From JALOAD01 sp023228995 [NCBI: Candidatus Muiribacterium halophilum] (GTDB lineage Bacteria; Muiribacteriota; Muiribacteriia; Muiribacteriales), in assembly GCA_023228995.1 (NCBI GenBank), contig JALOAD010000011.1, positions 1 to 64,000 of the forward strand: a stretch of DNA of 64,000 nucleotides, given 5' to 3'. Below are positions 6,808-16,092 of this stretch, one piece after another. The notes under the pieces were generated by a model. It worked only from the letters and a program-made list of their open reading frames with translations. It searched no databases and was not told where the DNA came from. The translations under genes were made by a program, and so were the position numbers. Position 1 is the first letter of the stretch. Each line of letters starts with the position of its first letter.

Positions 6808-7989
6808 TTATTGCTCCAAAAATGACATTATTTTTTTTAATCTATATGCTTTTTCATAATTATGTACTCTTATGAAATTAACACCTGAAAAGGTAAAAAA
6901 CATTGATAGAATATCAGTTATCTCATCTTTTAATATATTATCTTTTATATCAAAACTGTTTTTAATAAAACTTTTTCTTGATACTCCCATAAGTACTGGA
7001 GAACCGTATTTAAAAAAAGATTTAACTTTTGAAATTATCTCCCAGTTCTGTTCTGTAGTTTTTGCAAATCCTATACCAGGATCAATTATTATTTTTTTCC
7101 TATTATCTAAAACTTGAAGTAATTTTTCATAAGAATTATTTATTTCATCAAAAATATCTTCTACAATATCAGAATACTCGGTCATTTTTTGCATATTTGC
7201 TGAATTACCTCGACTATGCATTAAAAAAAATGGAGTTTTAAAGTCATATACAACCTTTAACATATTTTCATCAATTTCATATCCTCTAACATAATTAATA
7301 GAATCAGCTCCATTTTCAAGTGCTTCTCTTGCAACTTCATGTTTATATGTATCAATAGATATAGGTATATCAGTCATACTTCTTATTAATCTGATTTTAG
7401 GTATTACTCTATCAAGTTCTTCTTCTATGCTTACACTTTTAGCACTTGGTCTTGTAGATTCACCGCCAACATCGATTATATCAACTTTAGTTTCTATCAT
7501 TTTTTTTATATTTTCAATACATGTTTTTTCATCTAAATTTAATCCACCGTCTGAAAATGAATCAGGAGTAACATTTAATATTGCCATAATATAAGTATTA
7601 TTATTTACAAATTTTTTATTTCTTAAAGTGAATAATTCTGAGTCTTTCTGTGAATTAATGAAATTTAAAATATCTTTTCTTTCTTTTTCAAAAAATCCTT
7701 GGGTTTTTAATCTTGTTTCAAGTTTACTTAAAGTTCTTATATCTGCTGAAATAACTATATTTAAGGTTTTTAAAATTCCTCTTACTGCATTTTCATGTAA
7801 AGCACAATCTCCACCACAAACAAGTAATTCTTGCTTTAAAACAAGAGCTTTAGCAAGTGATATATTTTTTAACAGCAAAGCATATTTTTGAGATTTTTGT
7901 TTGAATATCTCATCCCCAGCCTTGCTGATTCCTGTTTTTTTTATTTCTTTTCTATATTTGTTTTCTAAAAATCCCGAAAAAATATCCAA
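6808..7989 (-). CDS. folP: dihydropteroate synthase with extra N-terminal domain
   Basis: This enzyme condenses hydroxymethyl-dihydropterin pyrophosphate with p-aminobenzoate. The TIM-barrel core begins near residue 130 with IMAILNVTPDSFSDGG. It continues with DVGGESTRP, SIDTYKHEVA, IDPGIGFAKT and GVSRKSF, all as expected. The protein is 393 aa, about 110 longer than the usual enzyme. The first 125 residues form a separate domain (VCGGDCALHENAVRGILKT near residue 57) also seen in some clostridial and other anaerobe DHPS proteins, with no known activity. The gene starts 1 base after the folE stop on the operon strand. Confidence 0.93.
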   Translation of the reverse strand: MDIFSGFLENKYRKEIKKTGISKAGDEIFKQKSQKYALLLKNISLAKALVLKQELLVCGGDCALHENAVRGILKTLNIVISADIRTLSKLETRLKTQGFFEKERKDILNFINSQKDSELFTLRNKKFVNNNTYIMAILNVTPDSFSDGGLNLDEKTCIENIKKMIETKVDIIDVGGESTRPSAKSVSIEEELDRVIPKIRLIRSMTDIPISIDTYKHEVAREALENGADSINYVRGYEIDENMLKVVYDFKTPFFLMHSRGNSANMQKMTEYSDIVEDIFDEINNSYEKLLQVLDNRKKIIIDPGIGFAKTTEQNWEIISKVKSFFKYGSPVLMGVSRKSFIKNSFDIKDNILKDEITDILSMFFTFSGVNFIRVHNYEKAYRLKKIMSFLEQ

Positions 7990-7990
7990 A

Positions 7991-8548
7991 CTATCCTCTT
8001 ATAAGAGACATTGCATCGTTTCTAGCAGCAATTTCTGTTTCAAAACATCCTCTTACTGCGGATGTTATTGTTTTTGCTCCAGCTCTTTTTACACCTCTTA
8101 CTGTCATACACATATGCTCAGCTTCAATAACTACCATTACACCAATTGGATCAAGCTTTTTCATAAGAGTATTAGCAATATTTGTCGTAAGTCTTTCCTG
8201 TAACTGTGGTCTTCTTGAATAAATATCAAGCATACGAACTAGTTTTGAAAGTCCGGTTATTTTATTATTTCTTGGAATATATACAATATGCGCTTTACCT
8301 GTAAATGGTAATAAATGATGTTCACACATAGAATAAAAATCTATATCTTTAACCATTACCATTTCTTCATGCGGTTCATTAAACATAACTTTTATAGCTT
8401 GTTCAGGATCTTGTTTTAAACCCTGAAAAAGTTCCTGACACATTCTTGCAACTCTATCAGGAGTATCAACAAGACCTTCTCTTGTTGTATCTTCACCAAT
8501 TGCTTCAAGTATATCTTTAACTGCGTTTTTAATTTTCTGTAGATCCAT
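7991..8548 (-). CDS. folE: GTP cyclohydrolase I
   Basis: FolE opens GTP to 7,8-dihydroneopterin triphosphate, the first step of folate synthesis. I choose the ATG at 8548, giving 185 aa, because it begins [20 protein letters not shown] like the family and has a GGGAAG ribosome site. The longer TTG-started frame adds only six residues. The zinc ligands are visible in [10 protein letters not shown] and CMTVRGVK, with the [20 protein letters not shown] block between. The start lies inside the last 20 bases of ftsH. Confidence 0.95.
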   Translation of the reverse strand: MDLQKIKNAVKDILEAIGEDTTREGLVDTPDRVARMCQELFQGLKQDPEQAIKVMFNEPHEEMVMVKDIDFYSMCEHHLLPFTGKAHIVYIPRNNKITGLSKLVRMLDIYSRRPQLQERLTTNIANTLMKKLDPIGVMVVIEAEHMCMTVRGVKRAGAKTITSAVRGCFETEIAARNDAMSLIRG

Positions 8549-10439
8549 CAGTCTTCCCATCGTCAACTATCTTCTCTTTTGACTCTTTTTTTTCTTTTGG
8601 TTCTTCTATATCTAACGGTTCAATTACCCTATCAATTTCACCGCCTGCAATTAAAATATCAACTTCTGATGAATCTAAAGTTTCGTACTTTAATAATGCA
8701 AGAGATATTTTTTCTAATTTATCAAAGTTTTCTTCTAATAATTTTTTTGTAGCATCATAGCATTCCATTATTATTTTTCTTACTTCTATATCAATTTCAT
8801 GAGCTGTTTTTTCACTATAATCTTTTATTTGAGCTATTTCTTTTCCAAGAAAATAATGCTGTTCTCTTTTGCCAAAACTTATAGGTCCGAATTTTTCACT
8901 CATTCCATATACAACAACCATATTATGAGCAATATTAGTTGCTACTGATATGTCATTTGATGCACCGGTTGATAAAAGGTTAAATTTTATTTCTTCTGCA
9001 CATCTTCCACCATAAGCTTTTTTTATTATTGAAAGAAACTGATTTTTTGAGTAAAGATATCTGTCTTTTTCAGGTATAGAATGTGTTACTCCTAAAGCTC
9101 TTCCTCTTGGAATTATTGTAACTTTATGCAAAGGATCACTATCAGGTACAAGTTTTGAAATAAGTGCATGTCCTGCTTCATGCCATGCTGTTATCTCTTT
9201 TTCTTCATCACTTATAACTTTACTTTTTCTTTCAACACCCATTGTTATTTTATCTCTAGCTTCTTCAAAATGATTTGGGCTTACTTTTTTTAAATTTTCT
9301 CTTGCTGCAAGAAGTGCTGCTTCATTACATAAATTTGCCAAATCTGCTCCAGATAATCCTGGAGTTGTTCTCGCAACAACATTAAGATCAACATCATCTG
9401 AAAGTGGGATATTTTTTGTATGTACTTTAAGAACATGATATCTTCCTTTAATATCAGGAAAATCAACAACTATTTGTCTATCAAATCTACCAGGTCTTAA
9501 CAATGCAGGATCTAAAATATCAGGTCTATTTGTAGCTGCTATAACAACAATACCAGTATTTGCTTCAAATCCATCCATTTGAACTAGTAATTGATTAAGT
9601 GTTTGTTCTCTTTCATCATGTCCACCACCTAAACCAGATCCTCTCTGCCTTCCGACAGCATCAATTTCATCTATAAAAACAATACAAGGTTTTCTTTTTT
9701 CTGCACTTGAAAATAAATCTCTTACTCTTGAAGCACCTACTCCAACAAACATTTCAACAAAATCTGAACCACTAATATGAAGAAAAGGTACTTTTGCCTC
9801 ACCTGCAACAGCTCTTGCAAGAAGAGTTTTACCAGTACCCGGAGGGCCTACAAGAAGAACACCTTTAGGTATTTTACCACCAAGTATTTGGAATTTCTTT
9901 GGAGCTTTTAAAAATTCTATTACTTCTTCAAGTTCATTTTTTGCTTCATCACAACCTGCAACATCTTTAAAACTGGTTTTTTGTGCTGATGGATCAATAA
10001 ACTTAGCTTTTGATTTACCAAAAGACATTGCTTTTGTACCCGAACCATTCATTTTATTTAATATATAAAACCAAAATACAATAAATAACAAAAATGGAAA
10101 GAAATTTATCAGCATCTCCACAAGTAAATTTGGAGTTGGCTCTGGTTCTGCTACAAGATTTCTTGAAGCTTTTTCATCAATCATCTTTGCCAATATATTT
10201 GAAAACATTGGATGTATATTTGATTCAAAATCAGTATTACTCTTTGTTCTACCTCTTATTTTATTACCTACAATCTGAAGCTTTTCTACATTGTTTTCTG
10301 TAATAGCTTCTTTTAGCATTGAATATGAGTATCTTTCGAGTTTTCCTTGTGGATTTACAATCTCATTTAATATAAGTACAAGTACTACTATTATGAGTGT
10401 GTACAATATCCATGTCTTTAATTTTCTGTTTTTATCCAA
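8529..10439 (-). CDS. ftsH: ATP-dependent zinc metalloprotease FtsH
   Basis: FtsH is a membrane-anchored hexameric AAA+ protease that degrades membrane and regulatory proteins. The 636 aa show two membrane spans (about 9-27 and 107-128) flanking a short extracytoplasmic domain. Next come Walker A GPPGTGKT (198-205), Walker [12 protein letters not shown], the second region of homology [20 protein letters not shown], and the HEAGH zinc site in the protease domain. The Lys/Glu-rich tail is typical. It overlaps tilS upstream by 22 bases and folE downstream by 20. The tilS-ftsH-fol order is widespread in Firmicutes and other low-GC bacteria. Confidence 0.97.
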   Translation of the reverse strand: MDKNRKLKTWILYTLIIVVLVLILNEIVNPQGKLERYSYSMLKEAITENNVEKLQIVGNKIRGRTKSNTDFESNIHPMFSNILAKMIDEKASRNLVAEPEPTPNLLVEMLINFFPFLLFIVFWFYILNKMNGSGTKAMSFGKSKAKFIDPSAQKTSFKDVAGCDEAKNELEEVIEFLKAPKKFQILGGKIPKGVLLVGPPGTGKTLLARAVAGEAKVPFLHISGSDFVEMFVGVGASRVRDLFSSAEKRKPCIVFIDEIDAVGRQRGSGLGGGHDEREQTLNQLLVQMDGFEANTGIVVIAATNRPDILDPALLRPGRFDRQIVVDFPDIKGRYHVLKVHTKNIPLSDDVDLNVVARTTPGLSGADLANLCNEAALLAARENLKKVSPNHFEEARDKITMGVERKSKVISDEEKEITAWHEAGHALISKLVPDSDPLHKVTIIPRGRALGVTHSIPEKDRYLYSKNQFLSIIKKAYGGRCAEEIKFNLLSTGASNDISVATNIAHNMVVVYGMSEKFGPISFGKREQHYFLGKEIAQIKDYSEKTAHEIDIEVRKIIMECYDATKKLLEENFDKLEKISLALLKYETLDSSEVDILIAGGEIDRVIEPLDIEEPKEKKESKEKIVDDGKTDGSTEN

Positions 10440-11755
10440 AACATCCTCCCGGTGTAAATAATTTTCGTATTTAAATTTTTAAACTTTTTTTTATAAATTC
10501 CCGGCACCCAGATTATAATTTTATTTGAATCCTCAAAAACCGGGATTCTATCCCTAAGTACACGGTTTATCTTCTTATCTATAAGCTTCTTTTTAAGTAG
10601 CGTATCGGTGCCTATTCTATCACCATTTTTACGATGACGCAACACAATCGGCCATTTTATTTCGTCTTTATTTATGTTTAGTTCATTAGTGGAATTTCCA
10701 TATTTTTTAGTTTTTTCAAATTTTACATTTACGCTGTTATTTCCTTCAAATATTATAGAGTCTTTAAAGTCTGGAAAATATAAATCAAAACACTCTTTTT
10801 TTAAAAAAATTATTCTATTATAATCATTTAATACTATAAAGTTTTTGATTATAGTATGTTTTCCACCACTTGATTTTACAATCTTTAATATCTCTCTAAT
10901 ATTTGAAGAATAAACACCTTCTTCTATATTAAGATAATCTTTTAATATAAAATTTATATAAATATTATCAAAATCTTCGTTGTTAAATAGCTTATTCTTA
11001 ACAATAAGATATTTTCCTTCATCATAACTAATTATATTTTTTTCAATATAATCAAACGCATTAATTCTAACAAAATTCTGATTAATTCTTATATTTTGAG
11101 AAAAAGAATTAAAAACATTATAAAAAGATGGGTTTATACTTAAAATTTCTTTTACAATATTATTTCTAATTTTATTTCTTGTATAACAGTTTTTTTCATT
11201 TGACAAATCTTTTCTATATGAAATAGAATTTTTATCAAGATATGTTGATATTTCGTTTTTAGGAATTGAAAGTATTGGTCTTACAATATCTTTTGAAATC
11301 TCATCAAGACCTTTTAAACCATTTAAACCACAACCTCTTATTAAATTATGTAAAACTGTTTCAATATTATCATCAAGATTGTGTCCTATAGCAATTAAAT
11401 TATATTTTAAATCTTTTAAAACCAATCTATAATAATCAAATCTGATATTTCTAGCTTTTTCCTGAATAGATGTATTTTCTTTAATGGTAGTATCAAGAAT
11501 ATATAGTTTTATCCCAAATTCTTCGCATAATTTCTCACAAAACATACGGTCTTCTTTGGAATAATGTCCTCTAAGATTATAATTTATATGAGTTGCTACA
11601 AATTCTAAACCATAATGTTTTTTTAATTCATTAAGAACTAATAGTAAAAAAACAGAATCGGGACCCCCAGAGAGTCCCAATACTATTTTATCTTTTTCAC
11701 AGACAATTATTTTGTTTTCTACAATATAATCTATCTGTTTTTTTAATATATCCAT
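10418..11755 (-). CDS. tilS: tRNA(Ile)-lysidine synthetase
   Basis: TilS attaches lysine to C34 of the CAU-anticodon tRNA(Ile), allowing AUA decoding. In a genome that uses ATA heavily this is essential. The PP-loop LGLSGGPDSVFLL is at about residues 26-38, followed by THINYNLRG, GHNLDDNIETVL and the LIRGCGLNGLKG block. The C-terminal TilS domain (WPIVLRHRKNGDRI, then KKLIDKKINRVLRDRIPV) completes the 445 aa. It overlaps ftsH by 22 bases and lies 3 bases from the upstream membrane-hydrolase gene. Confidence 0.95.
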   Translation of the reverse strand: MDILKKQIDYIVENKIIVCEKDKIVLGLSGGPDSVFLLLVLNELKKHYGLEFVATHINYNLRGHYSKEDRMFCEKLCEEFGIKLYILDTTIKENTSIQEKARNIRFDYYRLVLKDLKYNLIAIGHNLDDNIETVLHNLIRGCGLNGLKGLDEISKDIVRPILSIPKNEISTYLDKNSISYRKDLSNEKNCYTRNKIRNNIVKEILSINPSFYNVFNSFSQNIRINQNFVRINAFDYIEKNIISYDEGKYLIVKNKLFNNEDFDNIYINFILKDYLNIEEGVYSSNIREILKIVKSSGGKHTIIKNFIVLNDYNRIIFLKKECFDLYFPDFKDSIIFEGNNSVNVKFEKTKKYGNSTNELNINKDEIKWPIVLRHRKNGDRIGTDTLLKKKLIDKKINRVLRDRIPVFEDSNKIIIWVPGIYKKKFKNLNTKIIYTGRMFWIKTEN

Positions 11756-11758
11756 ATT

Positions 11759-12820
11759 TTATGAAATTGATTCTTCGCTTTCCATTCTGCTTTCTTTATT
11801 CATTTCACTAATTAACATTTCTCTATACTTATCATCTTTCATTTTTTTATACATAGAAATTGTATCAAATATCTTTCCTACAATTAAAAGTAATACAAGT
11901 GGAATAAAGAAAGTATATCCTGCAAATTCAACCCATGACATATGAAAAGCTTTATTTGCTTCTGGAGCAAATCTATTTAGATTAAACAATATTATAAGAC
12001 AACTTATCCACACTGTAGTAAAATTAGGCAATGCATCTCCTGAACGCATCCAATGAAGTCCATTCATTCTTTCTTTTGTAAAAGGCCAAAATAAGTTAGA
12101 ACCCATATAACCTAGCTGATCTTCTAAAACATGTGTACAAAATCCTAATGAAAACACAAATCCATAAACATGTGCATTCATAACTCCAAAAAGCTTAAGT
12201 AAAAGCCAACCAGCTATACCAAAGAAAATACCTAAAGTAAGACTATGACTCCATCTTCTATGCCATGGAATAAAAAGAGCTTCTACTTTATCACCAGACT
12301 TTCTAAATGAAAAATCTGAACCTGAGAAAATATCAATATAAGTTTTATCATCATAACTATGCAATACTTTAGCATCAAGTTTTGCTTTTCCAATATTATT
12401 ACCTTGATATTCAGTGCCAGGATAAGGTATTTTTGACATATTAACTATAGGTCCTATTTCAACAACAACTTGACTTTGTTCATTATCAAAATAAACACTA
12501 TATTGCCTAAAAAGATCTGCTGATATTTTTACAGAATGAAGCATAAGACTTATTTCTTTTTTTTCTTTAAAAGCTGTATTTATTGCCTGAGCAACAATAT
12601 CAGCCATTATTTGAGGATTCATATCATCAGGATGAGGATCCACTTCAAAATCAAACTTTTGCATAAATTTGGCAAACTTAAAATCAAGTGTATCTGGAAG
12701 TATTCCAAATAAACCACCTAAAGCGATTATTATTGAACTATCATACATTGCCATATTAACAGCTTTTGAAACAAAAGTAGCCGCAGCTACACCAGATATA
12801 AAATGTGATATTCCTTTCAT
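11759..12820 (-). CDS. DUF457/YdjM-type membrane-bound metal-dependent hydrolase
   Basis: The N-terminus (MKGISHFISGVAAATF, then LGGLFGILPDTLD) and the distant WHRRWSHSLTLG, FSLGFCTHVLEDQLG and WPF blocks match the YdjM/DUF457 family of polytopic proteins with conserved His/Asp metal ligands. In this family the usual H(x)xS...PD(L/I)D...HRG(x)TH...HxxxD pattern is interrupted here by a soluble insert (about residues 60-185). The insert has a beta-rich look, so the protein is 353 aa against about 170-330 for relatives. Reaction and substrate are not known. It is translated with the TctA-type permease and zinc-ribbon/OB protein upstream, with 1-base gaps. Confidence 0.8.
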   Translation of the reverse strand: MKGISHFISGVAAATFVSKAVNMAMYDSSIIIALGGLFGILPDTLDFKFAKFMQKFDFEVDPHPDDMNPQIMADIVAQAINTAFKEKKEISLMLHSVKISADLFRQYSVYFDNEQSQVVVEIGPIVNMSKIPYPGTEYQGNNIGKAKLDAKVLHSYDDKTYIDIFSGSDFSFRKSGDKVEALFIPWHRRWSHSLTLGIFFGIAGWLLLKLFGVMNAHVYGFVFSLGFCTHVLEDQLGYMGSNLFWPFTKERMNGLHWMRSGDALPNFTTVWISCLIILFNLNRFAPEANKAFHMSWVEFAGYTFFIPLVLLLIVGKIFDTISMYKKMKDDKYREMLISEMNKESRMESEESIS

Positions 12821-12821
12821 A

Positions 12822-14147
12822 TTACACCAACCCCATTATTGCAGCAATTTTTGGTCCGATTCCTAACATATTGAAAGTAATCGGTATTAAAAGAACTCCC
12901 ATACAGTTCATTCTTCTTGAACTATACATAACAGGAATAAGACCTATACCAGTACATACTATCATTACTATAAGACCCCAATAACCTGTTATTGACATTA
13001 CAACTGTTAAAATAAATATTAAAGTTATCCAATTAACCACTCTATAATTATAAGAATGAATAAATTTAATCATTAGTTTTGAAAAAAGTATAAGCATGAA
13101 AAACGATATTGCAGCTGAAATTGCTATAAACCCAAGAAGTCTATAATAAGGTTCATTTCCATAAGGCATATATATTGAAGAAATCATCCATGCCATACCA
13201 CCTCTTGTCAAAGCAGCTCCAGGTATAAAGAATAACAAAAATGCACCAACATAATATGCAAATTTTGATACTCCCTGACTCATTACAAAAAGTCTTTCAT
13301 CTCTCTGAGCAGTAGCGTGACCTGCAAAAAGCCCTCCAATACCCCCAGTTACAACTGGAAATATAGCAGCAAACATACCACCAAGCATACCAGCACCAGT
13401 TCCTCTAGTTACAAGTTCCCAGTTAAGATTTGTCGATTTTGCAATATGTTGTTTTGGAATATTACCTCTTGACATTAGGTTTAAAACAACCCAAGGAACA
13501 GCATAAAGTCCAACAAATGCAGGCATAATATTTTGAAATGCAAATTCTGTATTAACAAATGGTTTGTATATAAGTATCATTCCTAAAAAACCAGAAATAA
13601 ATAAAGTAAATAACCCAGCAAAAATAGATCCCCAACCATCTAAAAATTTTTGTAATGGTTTTCCTCTATCTCCACCTTTTGGAAACTCTGACATAATAAT
13701 ATAAAAAAGAATTGTTGTCAGTATCCATCCCATATGAGGAGAAAAAACAGTTCTAACAGTTCTCACTATTATAGGAAGAAACGGAGTAAGTAAAAGCATT
13801 GCAAAAGCAGCTCCTAATCCTCCAATACCAGTTATTATTGAAGCTTCATAACCTCTGCCCTGCATAAGGTATTTTTGTCCAGGCATAACCATAAACATTG
13901 CAGCTTCATCAGGTGCACCAAGAAAAATTGCAGGTACTGTACTAACAATTGAATAACCTACTACAAGTCCAGCACAGAGTGCAATGAAATTTTCTCCACC
14001 CATCCATGAAATTTTTGCCCATAATATTATAAGTATTCCAGCGATATTATAAATATGAAGTGCTGGAAGACAGCCTAAAATAGCTGAAAGCAATGTTCCA
14101 ATAACCAAATACATTAGAGGTTCCATGTAAAAAATAAGCTCTCCCAT
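12822..14147 (-). CDS. TctA-family (DUF112) membrane permease
   Basis: This 441-aa polytopic protein has about ten predicted spans. It has the glycine-rich repeats of the TctA/DUF112 family, including LGCLPALHIYN near the start, VPAIFLGAPDEA, MQGRGYEASIITGIGGLGAAF and the second-half mirror GTGAGMLGGMFAAIFPVVTGGIGG. Classic TctA takes up tricarboxylates with TctB and a periplasmic TctC binding protein. No such partners are encoded here, and the sequence looks closer to the archaeal-type stand-alone branch. The substrate is therefore unknown. The downstream gene starts one base later, and the upstream OB-fold protein ends at the adjoining base. Confidence 0.75.
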   Translation of the reverse strand: MGELIFYMEPLMYLVIGTLLSAILGCLPALHIYNIAGILIILWAKISWMGGENFIALCAGLVVGYSIVSTVPAIFLGAPDEAAMFMVMPGQKYLMQGRGYEASIITGIGGLGAAFAMLLLTPFLPIIVRTVRTVFSPHMGWILTTILFYIIMSEFPKGGDRGKPLQKFLDGWGSIFAGLFTLFISGFLGMILIYKPFVNTEFAFQNIMPAFVGLYAVPWVVLNLMSRGNIPKQHIAKSTNLNWELVTRGTGAGMLGGMFAAIFPVVTGGIGGLFAGHATAQRDERLFVMSQGVSKFAYYVGAFLLFFIPGAALTRGGMAWMISSIYMPYGNEPYYRLLGFIAISAAISFFMLILFSKLMIKFIHSYNYRVVNWITLIFILTVVMSITGYWGLIVMIVCTGIGLIPVMYSSRRMNCMGVLLIPITFNMLGIGPKIAAIMGLV

Positions 14148-15614
14148 TTATTCCCCCAATATCTGTATATTTTTTGAATGTTCAAGAATTATTTCAAGTT
14201 CGTTTTTAAAAACAGTAACTTTTCCAGTAATCTTGATTTTAGTACCATCTGCAAGATTTTCAAGTTCTTGCATATAATTAACAGCTCCTTTTTTTATAAA
14301 AAGTATAATCTGTTTATTTGAGCCGTATATAAATTTGTATTTCATATTACCTTTAAGATTTTCTCTTGAATAAACTTTACCTGTTACATCAATGTATTTA
14401 TTTAAAAACTCTTCTGTTATTTCTTGATCTTTTATCTGAATATTATTATATTTTTCTTTTACAGGTATATCAGTAACTCCTAAAAATTTTACATTCTCAG
14501 TTTTTGCAGGAATTATCTGAAGTTTACCATTATATTCCTTAACTGCACCATTAATCTCAAGTTTATTACCTTCAACAATTTCTGATTTGAAATTTTCATG
14601 AACTTCTTGATAAAGCATAATATCTATTTCACCAAAACCATAATTAAATAGAAGTTTTTTCATAACTTTTCCGTTCTTGGTATTTATATTGAATATTTCA
14701 GATACAACACCTGAAATCACAACATCTTTTCCAAGATCATCTTTAGTTATTTCTCCTTTTACTTTAGTTGAAAGACCAATATCTTTACCAAATTTACCAG
14801 TAAGAGTAAGATCTGTTGAATTTCTAAGCATAAGTTGCATTCTATCTTTATAAACATTTACAGTTACTCTTGCTTCAAATTCAGCACCACGAACAAGTTT
14901 ATCTTTATGCATCATTCTTAGACCATCTATAACTGTATTCCAAACTGTAAGACTTGTTGTTTTTCCAGATTCAGAGCTTATTACAATTGAACCAGGAGCT
15001 TTGTTGTCATTTTTTTTGATATCAACAATATAAGCTTTAATATCAATATGTTTTCCTTCTTCTTCTTTTGTAATTTCCCAAAAATCTTTAGTTTTTACAG
15101 GTCCTGAACCTTCAATCATAATATGTTCAGAAGTCTGAATATATAAAGCAAGAGTGTCACCTTCATCTCTTACCCTAAGACTACCTTTAATTTCTACATT
15201 TTCACCCTTGGCAGGAAGTTTTCTTTCTTCAATAATACTTTGTGCTACAGCTGAATAAGCCATTACTCTAACTTCATTTTTACCATTAGCAATAGTGAAA
15301 TTCATTGAATTCACATTACCATTTTCATTAAAATATACTCTAGGATCCCCTATTACAGTTCCTGACACTTTAACAAATGCAAAATTCATAGTTGGTGTTA
15401 TAGCTGCAAAATCAAGTTCTTCTATTTCTTTATTCTGTGCTGCAAGCCACAAAAATAATACTCCAAATATTGCAAGCAAAACACTGCCATATCTGAATAC
15501 TTTTATACTCATTCTTTTTCCAACTTCAGCCCCACAATAAGGACATCTTTCATAAGTTCCGGTAAATTTTCCACAACTTGGACAATGTGTCTCTAAGTTT
15601 TTGTTATTTTCCAT
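14148..15614 (-). CDS. membrane-anchored zinc-ribbon protein with repeated OB-like domains
   Basis: The 488 aa begin with a double zinc ribbon (HCPSCGKFTGTYERCPYCGA, residues 10-29) and one membrane span (about 43-58, VLLAIFGVLFLWLA). The long remainder is made of similar beta-rich modules. Four segments resemble each other: each has KVSGTV or VSGVV-like openings, a NFTIANG or LFNYGFG strand, and KGENVEIKGSLR or GNKLEINGAVK ends, as in OB-fold (tRNA_anti/RPA-like) repeats. With the zinc ribbon inside and the OB modules outside the membrane this would be unusual. The ribosome site GGAAGGGAGATT is strong. It is the second gene of the long fol-side operon. Function is unknown. Confidence 0.7.
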   Translation of the reverse strand: MENNKNLETHCPSCGKFTGTYERCPYCGAEVGKRMSIKVFRYGSVLLAIFGVLFLWLAAQNKEIEELDFAAITPTMNFAFVKVSGTVIGDPRVYFNENGNVNSMNFTIANGKNEVRVMAYSAVAQSIIEERKLPAKGENVEIKGSLRVRDEGDTLALYIQTSEHIMIEGSGPVKTKDFWEITKEEEGKHIDIKAYIVDIKKNDNKAPGSIVISSESGKTTSLTVWNTVIDGLRMMHKDKLVRGAEFEARVTVNVYKDRMQLMLRNSTDLTLTGKFGKDIGLSTKVKGEITKDDLGKDVVISGVVSEIFNINTKNGKVMKKLLFNYGFGEIDIMLYQEVHENFKSEIVEGNKLEINGAVKEYNGKLQIIPAKTENVKFLGVTDIPVKEKYNNIQIKDQEITEEFLNKYIDVTGKVYSRENLKGNMKYKFIYGSNKQIILFIKKGAVNYMQELENLADGTKIKITGKVTVFKNELEIILEHSKNIQILGE

Positions 15615-15654
15615 AATCTCCCTTCCTGTTTTGAGTGTTTATTATTGATTATAT

Positions 15655-15939
15655 TTAATATTTAATACATTTGCAAGGATTATTCCCGCATTTAGAACAA
15701 AACTTATGATATTTTTGTAAAAAAACTTCTTCTAAATCTATATTTCTCGCATTAGCTAGAGAAAAAAGCCATGCTAAAACATCGGCAAACTCTTCTTTTT
15801 CATTTTCTCTATTATCTATTCTAATAGCTTTAGATAATTCTCCAACTTCCTCAACAAACCATGCAAAATTCTTATGAAAATCTCTTTTTTTATCTCTATG
15901 TCCAAACATATTATCTATTTTTTTTTGAAATTCTTTCAT
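15655..15939 (-). CDS. MazG-like nucleotide pyrophosphohydrolase with Cys tail
   Basis: I start this at the ATG at 15939, which has a CTGGAG ribosome site. The longer open frame would run through two hairpins and is not credible. The 94 aa hold the all-alpha NTP-pyrophosphohydrolase metal motif, FVEEVGELSKAIR followed by EKEEFADVLAWLF (EExxE...ExxD). Such enzymes hydrolyse (d)NTPs and act in house-cleaning. The extreme C-terminus carries a compact cysteine knuckle, FCSKCGNNPCKC, typical of a subset of these proteins and possibly binding zinc. It leads the operon that continues with the zinc-ribbon/OB protein. Confidence 0.85.
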   Translation of the reverse strand: MKEFQKKIDNMFGHRDKKRDFHKNFAWFVEEVGELSKAIRIDNRENEKEEFADVLAWLFSLANARNIDLEEVFLQKYHKFCSKCGNNPCKCIKY

Positions 15940-15970
15940 ATTAAATACTCCAGAAAATATTTTTTTCGTT

Positions 15971-16006
15971 TTAAACAAAAAAGGTGTATTGCATTCACAA
16001 TACACC
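15971..16006 (-). terminator. intrinsic terminator between mgtE and mazG-like gene
   Basis: On the minus strand a 9-bp perfect stem (GGTGTATTG with CAATACACC, loop of 6) is followed directly by TTTTTTGTTT. It lies 77-120 bases after mgtE and ends 32 bases before the mazG-like start. It may end the M42-fabH-mgtE operon, or act as an attenuator for the genes downstream. Confidence 0.7.
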
Positions 16007-16021
16007 GAAAGAGAGGGTAAA

Positions 16022-16044
16022 ACAACTAATATTGAATTAGTTGT
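16022..16044 (-). other. second hairpin preceding the terminator
   Basis: ACAACTAAT and ATTAGTTGT form a perfect 9-bp stem with a 5-base loop, 15 bases before the terminator on the transcribed strand. It is followed by TTTTA only, so it would be a weak terminator alone. Together the two stems make a tandem structure. Confidence 0.5.
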
Positions 16045-16092
16045 ACCTAGGTTTTTTATCGACATATTTTAAAGAAGGTTTAGAATTATTTA

